A stretch of 64,000 nt of DNA. Origin: Leptidea sinapis (taxonomy: Eukaryota > Arthropoda > Insecta > Lepidoptera > Pieridae). Shown piece after piece: positions 23,772 to 36,600 of the stretch (the first letter of the stretch is position 1; each line of letters begins with the position of its first letter). Under the pieces are notes generated by a model that searched no databases, had not been told where the DNA came from, and saw nothing but the letters and a program-made list of their open reading frames with translations. The DNA is taken from the NCBI RefSeq assembly GCF_905404315.1, contig NC_066267.1:5470501-5534500 (forward strand). Direction: 5' to 3'. Made by a program: the position numbers and the translations under genes.

Positions 23772-24070
23772 AGCAAAAATAGGAACTACGGTCGCCAAAT
23801 GTCATTCGACTGTCAGTGTCTACTACTTTCGAGTGTTCCGTTTGTTTTATTGCGATACTACGATACGATAAAATGTGTCGACTTTTGTGCACATTGGACT
23901 TAATTAAGCAAAATTTGGCAAAAATAGGAACTACGGTCGCCAAATTTCATTCGACTGTCAATGTCCACTAATTTCAAGTGTTCCGTTTGTTTTATTGCGA
24001 TACTACGATTCAATAAAATGTGTCGACTTTCCCGACGTTTGTGCACATTGGAGTTAATTAGCAACACTGA
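23772..24070. repeat. Direct tandem duplication upstream of WASp
   Basis: About 140 bp are repeated head to tail (about 23772-23915 and 23925-24070). Both contain GCAAAAATAGGAACTACGGT, TTCGACTGTCA, GTGTTCCGTTTGTTTTATTG and GTGCACATTGGA, with a few differences. It ends about 300 bp before the WASp 5' UTR exon and could lie in its promoter region. Confidence 0.75.
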
Positions 24071-24370
24071 AACGACGATGGCGATACCCAACAGTTCACA
24101 GATAAGTTGGTGACACTGTAACTAGCGACTAACTACTCCGGTAGTATAGAATAGTTATCTGTGGTCAAGTGATACGATCAAGATTGGATTTGAGTCGTGT
24201 CAAACGAATTAAAAAAAAATTGAGTCGTGTCATTGTCAACTCATCGTCGTCTAGATGGAAAATAAATTAGTAGGTACGAAACGTGATGAATTCAACATTC
24301 GTCATAATATCTAAAACTTATTGTATGATGAATTTAAATATAAGTGAAAGTAAAATTGTTTTATTTTCAG

Positions 24371-24557
24371 CAGTTTGTATTGGATTAATTGTACTGTGAG
24401 GACTTAATTCAAATTCAGCTATGAATTTGGAACAAAAAACCGAGTGCGAGATTAGTGTAAATCCGATGGAAAACAGTGTTAAGTGATTTATGATAATAAA
24501 ACGGCTGTGCGTTTGTGAAGTGTTTCTTACGTATTTATTTAGTAAAATAATTTCAAA
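24371..24557 (+). promoter_or_regulatory. WASp: WASp 5' UTR (putative exon) with upstream ORF
   Basis: TTTTATTTTCAG ending at 24370 is a good splice acceptor, so the 5' UTR may begin with an upstream non-coding exon not identified here. Within it a 21-codon ORF (ATG 24421, TGA 24484-24486) precedes the main ATG by 71 bases and could dampen translation. Transcription start and promoter are not identified. Confidence 0.5.
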
Positions 24558-24644
24558 ATGCCAAGAGGTGAGAACAAACCGAGCATTCTATTGACTCGAG
24601 AAGAAAATGAACAGGTTTTTAGCCTCATAGGACCAAAATGTTTG
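24558..24644 (+). CDS. WASp: WASp coding exon 1 (start of WH1)
   Basis: 29 codons from ATG 24558, ending REENEQVFSLIGPKCL, then the donor GTAAGT. LL..EEN..VFSL.G..C is the conserved opening of the WASP-family WH1 domain. This ATG is chosen because it places the WH1 helix at the usual distance from the N-terminus. Phase 0 exit. Confidence 0.92.
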
Positions 24645-27600
24645 GTAAGTTTTGTTACCAAATTATTAGTTTTGGATCTAGTTAGATTACATATCACGCC
24701 CTATCATACGATTATCAGGCGTCACAAGAATGATAATGGATATATCAATGACTCTTATTCGCCTATAGTTAACTTTTTGGTAAATATAATGTACTTTTTC
24801 AAAAGTACTGATGCCTTTTTGTGATATCTTAATTTATAAAAACTCGAACGTTAAAAAACTCAAATAGTGGATTATGTACACATTAAGATGATGACAAATA
24901 AATGTAGTAATTTTGTCACAGAATATTTGGTGATTTTGAGAATGTATCATTAAAGAAGGTAACATGAAGGTCAATAAAACCTATATTTATTAATTTAAAA
25001 GCCTAATTAGAAATTCAGTTGCAAATTAAAGTTTCAAGAACCTTCAAAACAATTGTGTCATTGTTTTCCCATTAAGCATGAGTGAATCATTGTGCCCATT
25101 CACATTATAATATATACAACCTTCTAACAAAGATATTTTTTTCTTAATAATGATTAGAAATTGACAATGTGAATTCTTATTCTATCCAATTTGTAACCTA
25201 TAAAATTTTACAGTTATTGTATTAGTATACAGTGAATCATAATAAATGTGAACTTTCTGCTATTAACTTATCTTTATTATTAATTTATTAGTATAAAAAC
25301 TGCTGTGGTCTTAAAGAATAGGACAGAAGCATTTGATATGTAAATAGATAAGATAAAAACATGCAAAAAAATAACATGATATGATGTAAATATAAGTGTG
25401 ATAAGAATAAAATACTTGTCCCACAATTATTAACTTTTTCTTTTTTATTTGGAAATTAACAAATGTGCCACAAATAGTATGTGGTCTCATAAACCCTTTT
25501 ATTTTATTATAAGATATATGTACTGAATACAAATGTTTTTATAAATTTTTTGCCTTTTGATGAATTGGGTTGGACTTAGTATGCCGTAGAAAGAATTAGG
25601 AGGTAAAAATATTGTAGTTGATAGAGCTTTAGTCCACGATTATAATGATACCATTCTTATTAGTAATAAATAATGAAAAACCTAAAATGGGTAAATCTCA
25701 TAAATAAAAATGTCTAACCTAAAATGGGTAAATCTCATAAATGAAACTGTAGATGAGCATTGTCATGGCGCCGGGAGGTTAAAAACTTGCTAATAACTGT
25801 CTAATAAATGAAAAACAGTAAGATGAAATGTAAAAAATAGTCTGGGATAGACCGCTTCATCAATTATAATTTTTGAACTAAAAAGGCAAGAACCCAGAGT
25901 TGTAAAGCCAGTAAAAAAAAACAATAATTATTTTTCTTATATTTCCTGTTTTGTTTATTCTGTTTTGCTATAATATTTACATGATATATTTTATTCCGTT
26001 TCTATTGTAGGTGTGTTAATGTTCCTGTGTTCTGTGTTTTATTTACATGTTTTACCCATTTAGAGGTTGTAATTTTTTTTTGTTATTTATTGAAAATTTT
26101 GCATTACCTTGTAATAAGATTAGTAGCACTATAATCGTGAACCAATGCTTTATCAACTATATATAATTAATAAAAAATTGGTAGGTTAGGTTATGTTAGA
26201 ACAGTTAAAACAATGCACAGCCGAGCGTGCCGGGACGCGGTAGCGGACGTCAAGTGCCAGAAACGAATTCTAGGTGTTTCCTCCCCATAAAAATGTCCCA
26301 ATCCGTAAAAATGTCATAATCTGAAGTTAGGTTATAATACTTATCATGCTTTTTTCTATGGAACGGTGCATTACCTTGTAATAAGAGTGGTAGCATTATA
26401 ATCTTGGACTAAAGCTCTGTCAATCACCATATTTTTTAACTCAATGAAAAAAGCAAAGAAGCTGTTACCTACTGAGGAGCACCCAGCTAGAGGTGAAAAC
26501 AGTACTCCATTTGAGGCCGACATAACACATTTTATAGTTGCAGGAGGTGGATTAATGTGAATTACTGTCTCGCCTTACTGAGTACACCAGGCTTATTAGA
26601 GGCCAGATGCCTACTCTTCCAAATAACCCCGAAACTAAATTATTGGACGTGGCAATTATTGGAGTGATGTCAATAAAGGGAAAATTTTAAACTGGACTTA
26701 ATTTTCCCTTCTACATTCTGAGACTGAGAAAATAATCGATTTCAGACAGAAACTTTTCCGGTTCTCGTCTAGATATCACAATATCGATAGATCCCAGCAC
26801 TGCTGGTATATGAAGCATATGGTGTCATCTGCATTGCAGGGGACAGCAGTCAGCTTTACGGGACACCAGAGTTTATGGGTTTTAAGTCTGAGCTTACACC
26901 ATCTTGCTACTCCGATCACCCAATAAGCTAGTAGCGTAACCTCTCGGGAAACCCATAGCATAGTATTTTCGCTTTGTGCCACAATCGATTGGCTATATCC
27001 AAACTCACCGCTAACGCGCTTGCGTCCATTTAGTGTGAGATATACAAGATATCGTGAGAGATCAGTTTCGTGTGAGATATATATAGATTGTGATTATATT
27101 ATAGCGATAGAAATGACTGTACAATATTGTATATTTTTATTGAAAAGAGCGCAAAAAAAAGAATGCTGGGAGAGTTTTTTGCGCCGCTTCTTCTCTCTCA
27201 GAGCGCCATTTATTTCCGAAGCGGTAGTAATATCTAGTATTTATTAGAAATGACATCAAAAAGAATTCTAAAGGAATCAATTTTGAGAAAATGAATGCCT
27301 TTTATGCCTTTTATCAGCTGAGCGACCTTGATGGAAACCGTACTAACCGCTAATCAGGTCCATACCTTTTGAGAAATTTGAGGTTATGGCAAAGGGGTGA
27401 TAGTTGGACGTAATGGCAATAGCGCGATATTTGGCCGGATCCGAGCCAACACCTTTTCTTAGGGATCCGTTATGCCTTACAATTAGGAGAGCCAAAAATA
27501 TGTCTAAGTTGCATTGCCATTTTAGCGGCACATGACCGCAGCAGGATGCCATCGGGCCCGCTCGATTTATGCATAGCCCAGATGAATAGTCGCATCGCGG

Positions 27601-30600
27601 TGGTGGTGTTGTACCATGGTCGTCCAGAGTTGACTTGTACGTGAAAAGAGAGCCCAGTAGATGGGAGCTTCCGCATTACGTTATAACGTGAATGCGGAAG
27701 CTCCTATAGTCTATAGTCAGTCATAGTCCCTGTGCTGTGGCGGAATGTCAGGAAGCAGAAATGTTCTTGCTCGCACGGGTTGCCTAGGGATTTTCAAGTC
27801 TCGCGAAATCTGGCTATGTGCATTTGACCTTGGCTCTTGAAAACCATAGTGGAAGTTTTCAAAATAATGGCGTACTGACATTATGGCATGATTGGCAAAT
27901 GTGTTAAGGAATGACAAGAAAAGTGTTGGTGGCACAAAGGTTAGATACATTGCTTCTCATTTGCGAGACTGGTTACATCTAGACCACACACCTATGTATT
28001 GTAATGTTACATGTATGTCCCATCCGTACCCGTGAAAATACGATTATAGTCGTAGAACTATTTCTAGCGGTTGACGGAAAGAAATCGGATGACGGAAGCC
28101 GGATCTAGTGCGTAAACTACCATAGCAATAGTTCTACGACTACTTTGGACCTTGTTTTCACGCTGTGGGAAAGCGCTCTTAAGGTAAAAACATAAGGGAA
28201 CCTACACACACCTTCAATGGTTGTGAAACTTCAAAAGCTTAGTAGATCAACTCACAGTGGGCCAGAGTGGTCAATTAAAAACCATGAGGTTCAAAGATGC
28301 ATGGCCGTTTTCAAACAAAATAAGCACACAGTAACTTCTACTTGCAGAAAACGTCACATGATTACCTAAAAATATTTATCATTGAGGTTTTCAGAGCAGA
28401 GCACTCAATAGAGCTTTTCGGGTTGCTTCCAGTTGCCAAATTCCACCACCGGACATTACGTCAAAATTTTAAATACCACCCGCATCACGTTGCATTCCAC
28501 CACCGCACGTTTTGCAAGAAATTTCTACAGCCATTTTGTGGAATCAATTACCGGCTGCTGTGTTCCCGAAACGATACCACTTAGGGACCTTCAAGTAAAG
28601 AGCATCCCACCTTAAAGGTCGGCAACGCTTCTCTTGACACCTGTTGCTATGGATGTCCATGCATCACCAATCCCCATCCCGTGAACCTCTTGCCTGTTTG
28701 CCCACTATTACATATAAAAAACTTAATCTTATTTTTAATAAGATATATTTGTTATGTAAGTATTATAATACCGATTATGTTGTACAATTGCTGCATACAG
28801 GTTTTACTGGTTGTGTTAATCTATTGTCACCATCTAATGTTGTATATCATGTCAGCAAGCAAAAAGTAAATTATCTAAGTAATTGTGATGCCTTACATGT
28901 GAATCATGAATAATGTAACAGTAATATATTTTGCATAAGACTTTCTCTGTATGTGTTTGTCACTGCTTCTTCAAGTTTCTTGAACTTAATGTTGATATAG
29001 TTTCATTCAGGTTGGTTCGTTGTAATTTAAAAGTGTAATAATGAAGTTTGGTACTTATTTAATTAAGTTTATTTATATTAACTCTTATACATAGAAAGAG
29101 GCATACATTTTCATTAAATGACTTATCACAGTTTAGGAAACAATTATTGGTGCTCGGAAAAAGAGGAAACGGCGCAAGAATATCTGCCAGTTACCAGTAC
29201 TAGCACCTACACTCTTAAAAACATGTTAGACAATTTAAATTCGAATATTTTTATTCAAAATACTATTTAAAATCACTTATTGAACAATAAAAACTATCAC
29301 CCATTAGTAATATGAAATATGTAAGTATGCCTTAGACTTCAAAATTAGAAACGGGCGCAAGTAACTCAGCGGGCTTTTTTTTCTTAATTTACTTACACTA
29401 TTTATAATTTAATAGCCTGAGGGTGTTCGCTTCATTCCTAGTCTGTGGTATAATTAAGAGAATCATTTGTGTTAAATATAATATAATATACCTTTACCAC
29501 ACCAACACTTTTTAACAATTCTTCTGAATTTGCTTTCTGATTAATTTGAAATAGTTTGTAGAATATCTAAATATTGTACTCACATCATTACTTTAAGAAA
29601 GTATTCATGTAGTCTCAGACTGTTCTGATTGTTAAAATTTCGTAAATAATATGAAATTAAAATAGGTATGAGTATAATAAAAAACTTACATTCGGAAGAA
29701 TATGTGTGTCCCAACCAGGGGCGGGCAAATAGGCAGTGCCTATATCGATAAGTACCTTAATAAATGTAGCACTAGTGCTAAAATTGATTTAGTTTAATAT
29801 GGTTTTATTATTCTATAATTATTCAACACCCACTCATTAAGTTTTGTGCCTACCTTGCTAAAAAAACTGATGCACGCCCTTGATCCCCCCTACCAACTTA
29901 ACAAGCGTTCAAAAGCTTGAGACCTGAAAGGTACTAGACCTAAATATCAATCAATACGATTTCAGAGCCTAGCCACATCTGTGGTACAATTATTCACAAC
30001 GGAAGGACCCGGGCACACAGAATGGAAGAAAAAGGACACAGGAGTACTCTGCCTCATAAAGGACAACAGCAAGAGGTCGTATTTCTTCCGTATCTACTGC
30101 CTGTACCGGCGCGCGATGATCTGGGAACATGAGGTGTACATGCAGATTGACTACAGGAGTCCAAGGCCATACTTACACACGTTCGAGGCTGAGGTAAGTT
30201 TTTTATCTGAACAAGAGATTGAGCCGGTGTTGTGGAGGATCATCTGTTCATAACAGTGCTAGTCGTAAGTGCAGACGGCGCCGACACCGTGTTTTACCTG
30301 TGGGAGTCTTCTTTGCACAGGATGCCGTCTAGATTATAGGTACCACAACGGCGCCTTTTTCTGCCGTGAAGCAGAAATGTGTAAGTATTATTGTGTTTCG
30401 ACCTAAATGGTGGCGTAGCTAGTGAAATTACTGCACAAATTGGACCTAACATCTTATGTTTCAAGGTGACAAGCACAATTGTAGTGCCGCTCAGAATTTT
30501 TGGGTTTTGCAAGAATCCTGAGCGGCTCTGCATTGTAATTGACAGGGCGTATCAATTTTGTCTCACTTTTATCTTACGCTGAGATCTATAGAGCGTACTT

Positions 30601-33600
30601 AGACTTATAACCTATTCTAATCGTAATAAACTATTTAAATTTTATCTATGTTTATTTATAAGAAAATGTGATGAGACGAGGAGGATATTCTACTGTTGGT
30701 GATTGGTACATCCTGCCCATTATAATGCAGTTCCGCTCTGGATCCTTGAAAATCATAAAAAAATCTGTGCGGCATTACAATTGCGTTCGTCATTTTGAGA
30801 CTAGATCTCATCTTGGTCTCATTAGCCTTGTATACACTATAATCCGACAACTTCGCGCTCGACCGTCCCACGGAGTGACAAATGGTCGCGGGGACGGGGT
30901 ATTAGTGATGTTAGCAGGTAGTGGGTTACGGCAGTCTCATGCCCTCCGATGCCCTCCCCCGCAACACCATCCGCTACCCGCTAACTTAATACCACGACCT
31001 TGTGGCGGCGACGTGGGGCGGGTCGTTCCCTTCCCTAAAATATGGTCGAGGGAGGCGATGGCTGGATGGTCCATGCGTCATGCTCGTGAACGGGTGCTAC
31101 TCGTGGGGGCTGGATGATCTTGTTACCGGGAGGTCTGCTTGATGTGTTTTTTTATTATTATTATTTCCTTTAAAGTTAAAGTTATTATATATTTTATTTA
31201 ATATATTTCTTAATGCTCACATAATGCCTCTATTTATTTAAGGTATGTGTGGATTGATGCATCTACTATACTCAATAACTCTTGTGTTTATAAGTATTTT
31301 TTTTTTTTTGACTTGTAAAACAACTAAAATATAATCTTGACTTAAAAGAGTGGCAATGAGTTTCTTGCTACTTCTTCTCATTAGCTCAACCCTTTACGAA
31401 GTAGCGGTAAATTCAATAAGAAACAATATTGTTATATTTTTTTTTGACATTCATAAGTGTCATTTCAGTGACCTACATGAATAAAGTGTTTTTGAATTTG
31501 AAATTTGAATTTGACCCCGCCACCCTGTGTCACTCCGTGGGACGGTCGCGCACGAAGTTGTCAGACTATAGCAAGGGTGCTCTTGGAACCGAAATACAAT
31601 TATGCTTGCACATCACTACTGGTAGAAGAGATAGCGCTGTGGCATCGACCTAGCCTGTGCAAAGAAATGATGAGCCTTTAGCACACTCTTTTGCAACATC
31701 AGAGGAATTAATTGATCGGTACCGCCATAACTTTTTAATTATTGGTGATGCATAATAATATTGACTAGAGATGAAACGGATAGCAGTTTGGCCGGATACC
31801 GGATGCCGGATATTCGGCCAACCATGTGGCCGAATAGCCGAATATCCGGCGGAACTTAGCCGTTTGTTGTATCGCACACACAAACACAGAATTGCGTAGG
31901 CGGCGCGCGAACTATCGAGTAGACTCGGTTAGATTCGGTTCTTTTCGTTAATGAGCGAAGTTAGCAACCTCTCAAGCAAATGCAGAGAAATTAGTATTTA
32001 ACCACCATAATTTGCCTTTAGTGCAGTATGAGTACTAATTAATTATTTTTTTTCTATTACATTCATTTACTATGGTGTGATTAAAAATTTACAACTAAAA
32101 CTAATTATATTTCTTAAATGATACTAAAACTAACTAAATAAAGCAAATTATTACTTAAAAATATATTTTTTTATGCAGATTTTTTTTATTCGGCCTGATG
32201 CCTATCCGGCCGAATAGTAGGTAGTTATCCGGTATTCGGCCGGATAGTATTAAGGCCGCCGGATAGGCCAGATACCGGATAGTTACCGGATATCCGTTTC
32301 ATCTCTAATATTGATACACTTTTACAAATTATCTTCCCTAAATTAGGCATACCCTGTACTATGAGTACGATACAACGATATATTTAATACGATATACATA
32401 CTCAAACATACATAAAAACATGAATGACTCGGACACAAACATCCATATTCACCATAAAATATTTGCACCTACTGGGATTCGAACCCGGGACCTTTAGCTC
32501 AGTAGGTCACTAACCACTGCTATATGTGTGATTTGTTTATTGTTTCACAAAAAGTAATTATTCTAATTGAAAAGCAAATAAATGTAATGAACAATGTACA
32601 AAAAAGTTTAAGTATCTGGAGCCGATCAAGGAGTTACCTGTATTTCGACAAACAGACCCAAGTATTATAAGTATTTTTATTTATTTACAACACTAACACT
32701 ATTGAAATATTATATTTTGTTCTTACTAGCGTATTTTTTTTAATGGCCTTAGTACTAAATAATGTAATACCTAATCTTAATATATATAAATTACGTGACA
32801 CGTTGTTTGTCCGCGATGGACTCCTAAACTAATGAACGGATTTTAATGGAGATTACTTCATGGAGTCCAGTTTGGTCCAACTTGAGAGATAGGATAGTTT
32901 TTATTTCGATTTGGGACCCATAATTATTTTTATTTTCAATATTTGTTTTGTATGGACATATTATCTATGAGAGAATTTAGTGACGCACGGCTTGACAGTT
33001 CCGCTGTGAAACAATTTCATTATAACAGGGAGCATTTTTTACGAAATAATTCTTGATATTTTGAAATATTATTGGCAAATTCCTATAAAACAGTATGTTT
33101 CTTTTTATAATCTACAGAACAACGTCTGTCGGGGCAGCTAGTTTTTTTATATAGACTAACAAATCACATTGAAACATTACGTGAAAAAGGTACTAAAACT
33201 TAGGTACCTGCAAATATTCACTAGGAAATAACAATCGATCGAGTTACTAAGCGCGTTACAAAAGAAGTATTATTAAACTAGCTGACCCGGCAAACGTTGT
33301 TTTGCCATATAAAGTATAATTCACGCGATAGTTTTATAAGTAATAAAATATTGCCTATATTATAGCCTGTACATCATTTTGTTCTATTGTCAATAGTTTT
33401 TGCAGCGCACGCAAAAATAGGTTTTCGATTTTACACCTTGTGTTACAAAATAGCAATTTTATTACGGATCCCTAATTTTGAAAAAAAATCATAGCCTATA
33501 GCCTTCCTCGATAAATGGATTACCCAACACTGAAAGAATCATTCAAATCGGACCAGTAGTACCAGAGATTAGCGCGTTCAAACAAACAAACAAACACTGT

Positions 33601-36600
33601 AGCTTTATAATATTAGTATAGATTAAGTACAATGCTCTAACGAATGTTTGAATTTGTATGATTGTCTGAAACGAATACTATTTCATGTGGTCTTACAGGA
33701 ATATATGACCGCGCTGAACTTCGCTAGCGAGGATGAGGCGATGAAGCTCAGAAATATTGTCATCGATAAGATTGAAACCCGGAAACATCGGAGAGAAGGT
33801 GGGTACATATATATGGATAAATATCTATTATTGTTTTGTGGATTCATTTAAGCAAGTTTTTTATTTGTTGACATTATAGGTGTTGTAGATACATTTTAGC
33901 TCTTGCAACTGTTGCCCGTTTTTGTACATACATATTTCACAATCAGTAATAATTATCACAAAAATATTAACAAAAAAACTATACTAAAACGATCGATATA
34001 ATATGCACTAAAAATCTAATTAATTTAATTCTAGTTACAATTATTGTAAGTAGAGATGGGCCGAATATTCGTTTTATATTCAGTATTCGGCATATTCGGC
34101 AGCTTTACCGAATATTCATATTCGGCCGAATATTCGGCTTTTCACTTATTTCACTGAAGCTTTATTTTCAATTAAAGTAGGTTGGTAAAAAGATAATAAC
34201 TTAATGCAAAATATAGTTATCTACTATCTAGCTGTTTTGGGATTAGGCTACTGTGTAAACTCTTTAGAATAATATATTATAATCAGGTCTTAATTGAAGG
34301 AAAATAAATGTACCGAATGTTCGTATTCGGTGAAACTCATGTTCGGCCCATCACTAATTGTAAGTTTTGGAGTCGCTGTCGTCCTGCCGCGGCCCCACTC
34401 TCGCTTCTCACCTTGTCACGTTGCGCGTGCGACACAAGCACATCTCACCTACAATTATGTATATAGTTTCAAACCTACCTTGGCTGACACCGACTCCAAA
34501 AATAACAGAAGTCGTAATTAGAATTAAATTGAATACATTGTATAAAATTACGCATTCATTTGTATACTTTTTAATGCAATATTGTTATCTATTGTTTTGG
34601 AATAGTATTCTTGAAGTTGATTGTTTTTTGTTATTTTTGTTTAGTGAATCTGAAGTACACCAACAAATTTGTCTGAATATGTATAGACCTACTAAATTTT
34701 GCAATGCAGCAATGAACGTAAGCACATTGCAATTTGATTACAGACAGTTTGAAATTCTGCCACAGTTCGCACCCTTACTGTATGTCGTTTAAGGAGTTCC
34801 ATTGATCATCATATTCGTCTACGACAAGTACTTGACCACAACAACGTTACGGTACGTGACTCAGATATCCGGAAAGCTTAAAAAAGATTCGGCTGAGTAT
34901 CGTTAATTTGCTCCTAAGAATTGAGAGTTCCGTTTCTATGTTATGGATCCAACAGTCAGAACCGCACCAAACTCTTGTCAAACTACCCTTCAAGTAAAAA
35001 AAAAGAATAATCGAAATCGGTTGGCGCGATATTGAGTTACTAGCTGACCCGGCAAACTTTGTTTTGCCATATAAAGTATAATTCACGCGATAGTTTTATA
35101 AGTAATAAAATATTGCCTATATATATATTGTACAGCAGCGCACGCAAAAATAGGTTTTCGATTTTACACCTTGTGTTACAAAATAGCAATTTTATTACGG
35201 ATCCCTAATTTTGAAAAAAAGGCATAGCCCTCGATAAATGGACTACCCAACACTGAAAGAATCATTCAAATCGGACCAGTAGTACCAGAGATTAGCGCGT
35301 TCAAACAAACAAACACTGCAGCTTTATAATATTAGTAAAGATTCGTCCATTTCTTGCGCATACATATTTAGGTTTTCTCATGGATGCTTTTGTCAGATCT
35401 GGATCAAATTGCAAACAGGCCACACGGGAAGCACCAGCTGTCAAACAAGAAAGGATCATTTAAATTGGTTCACCTAGTCGAAAGATCTGGGGCGACGAAC
35501 ATAAAAAAAATACCATCGAATTGAGATACTCCTCCTTTTTTGAAGTCAGTTAAAAAACCAAATCATTACGTCATATTATAATATTTTGCTACAAGTCATC
35601 AAATTATGAACATATAACGGCTGTCATTGTTATTGCAATATATTATAAATTGTAATTATATAATAAAGACACTTATTTCAAACTATTACATTTTTTTTCT
35701 TAAACGTATCATTTCTTGAACTAATTTAATGAATTAGTTTAAAAAAATGACACTTATGAATGTCGAAAGCTACTTTCCTAGGTATTTCAGAGTAGGTTCA
35801 ACTTTAATGAGAAGAAGTAGCATGAATCTCATCAGTTTTATGATCATCTCTTGGGTCGGTGACGGTCTGGTAAGACCGTCACCTGATTACTCCATTTTTT
35901 TATAATTATTATTGTAATTGTTACTTATTTAAATTACAGCGAAAAACTTCCAAATGTATAATGATAAGTCATTAACGGCCGTTTTCAATAACGTATCTTT
36001 ACGGATACATTGCTGTCACCGTTTAATGACAAGATCTTATCTATCCATAGTTATGTCCAATATAGTGTATAGTCAAATGCTTTATGTCGATAGGTTATTG
36101 AAATGTAAGTAAGCGTTTAAGGATAGATTTGTCTACCTCTAGTAAGTTAAACTAGCGTTAGATGGGTTATTGAAAACGGCCGAAAACTAAAACCTAATTG
36201 TAATTGTTATACAATAATAAAGCCTATTATACCATTTCAGAGTAGGTTAAACTTGTATGAGAAGAAGTAGAATGAAACTCATCAATTTTATGATCATCTC
36301 TTTGGTACCAGACCGCTACCTGATTGCTCCATTTTTAATCATTATTATTGTAATCGTTACTTAATTACATTACGCCGAAAAACTTCCAAATTATTAATGA
36401 TATGTGATATACGGCCGTTCCCAATATTCAGTCTATCTCTTACTTCAGAAAAAAATCGTAACTGTCGTTGACTTTTCTGTCCCACTAAACTTATTAGTAA
36501 CCTACCTTATTCGTACACGCTGTCTGTCAATGGGGTGACGCGCGACGTATAGCTTACCAGCGATAGAAGTTTATATGGAAATTGCAATTCACGCGTCCCA

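Larger units (their letters stand above)
24645..29965 (+). other. WASp intron 1 (5.3 kb)
   Basis: GTAAGT to TTTCAG. It contains a foldback MITE (25615-26159), repeat E copy 2, LINE RT pieces (27343-27680 and 28370-28740), an inverted-repeat element (28031-28162), and a possible hAT MITE at 29715-29882. The other parts (24645-25600, 26430-27090, 28750-29700) show nothing I recognise beyond AT-rich sequence. Confidence 0.6.
30194..33698 (+). other. WASp intron 2 (3.5 kb)
   Basis: Almost completely composed of the repeats listed: D copies 4 and 5, a 723-bp TIR element, a hAT MITE, SINE S2, Helitron H-I copy 3 and Helitron H-II copy 1. About 32535-32770 shows nothing recognisable. Confidence 0.6.

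Noticed and set aside
26776..26982. Reverse transcriptase fragment suggested by CNADDTICF
   Set aside because: An ADD string alone is not enough; no flanking RT motifs could be read.
30668..31117. 149-codon ORF
   Set aside because: Crosses the junction between repeat D and the inserted TIR element, so it is an artefact of the insertion.
34367..34792. 141-codon ORF
   Set aside because: Begins in a short inverted repeat and continues into AT-rich intron; no recognisable domain.
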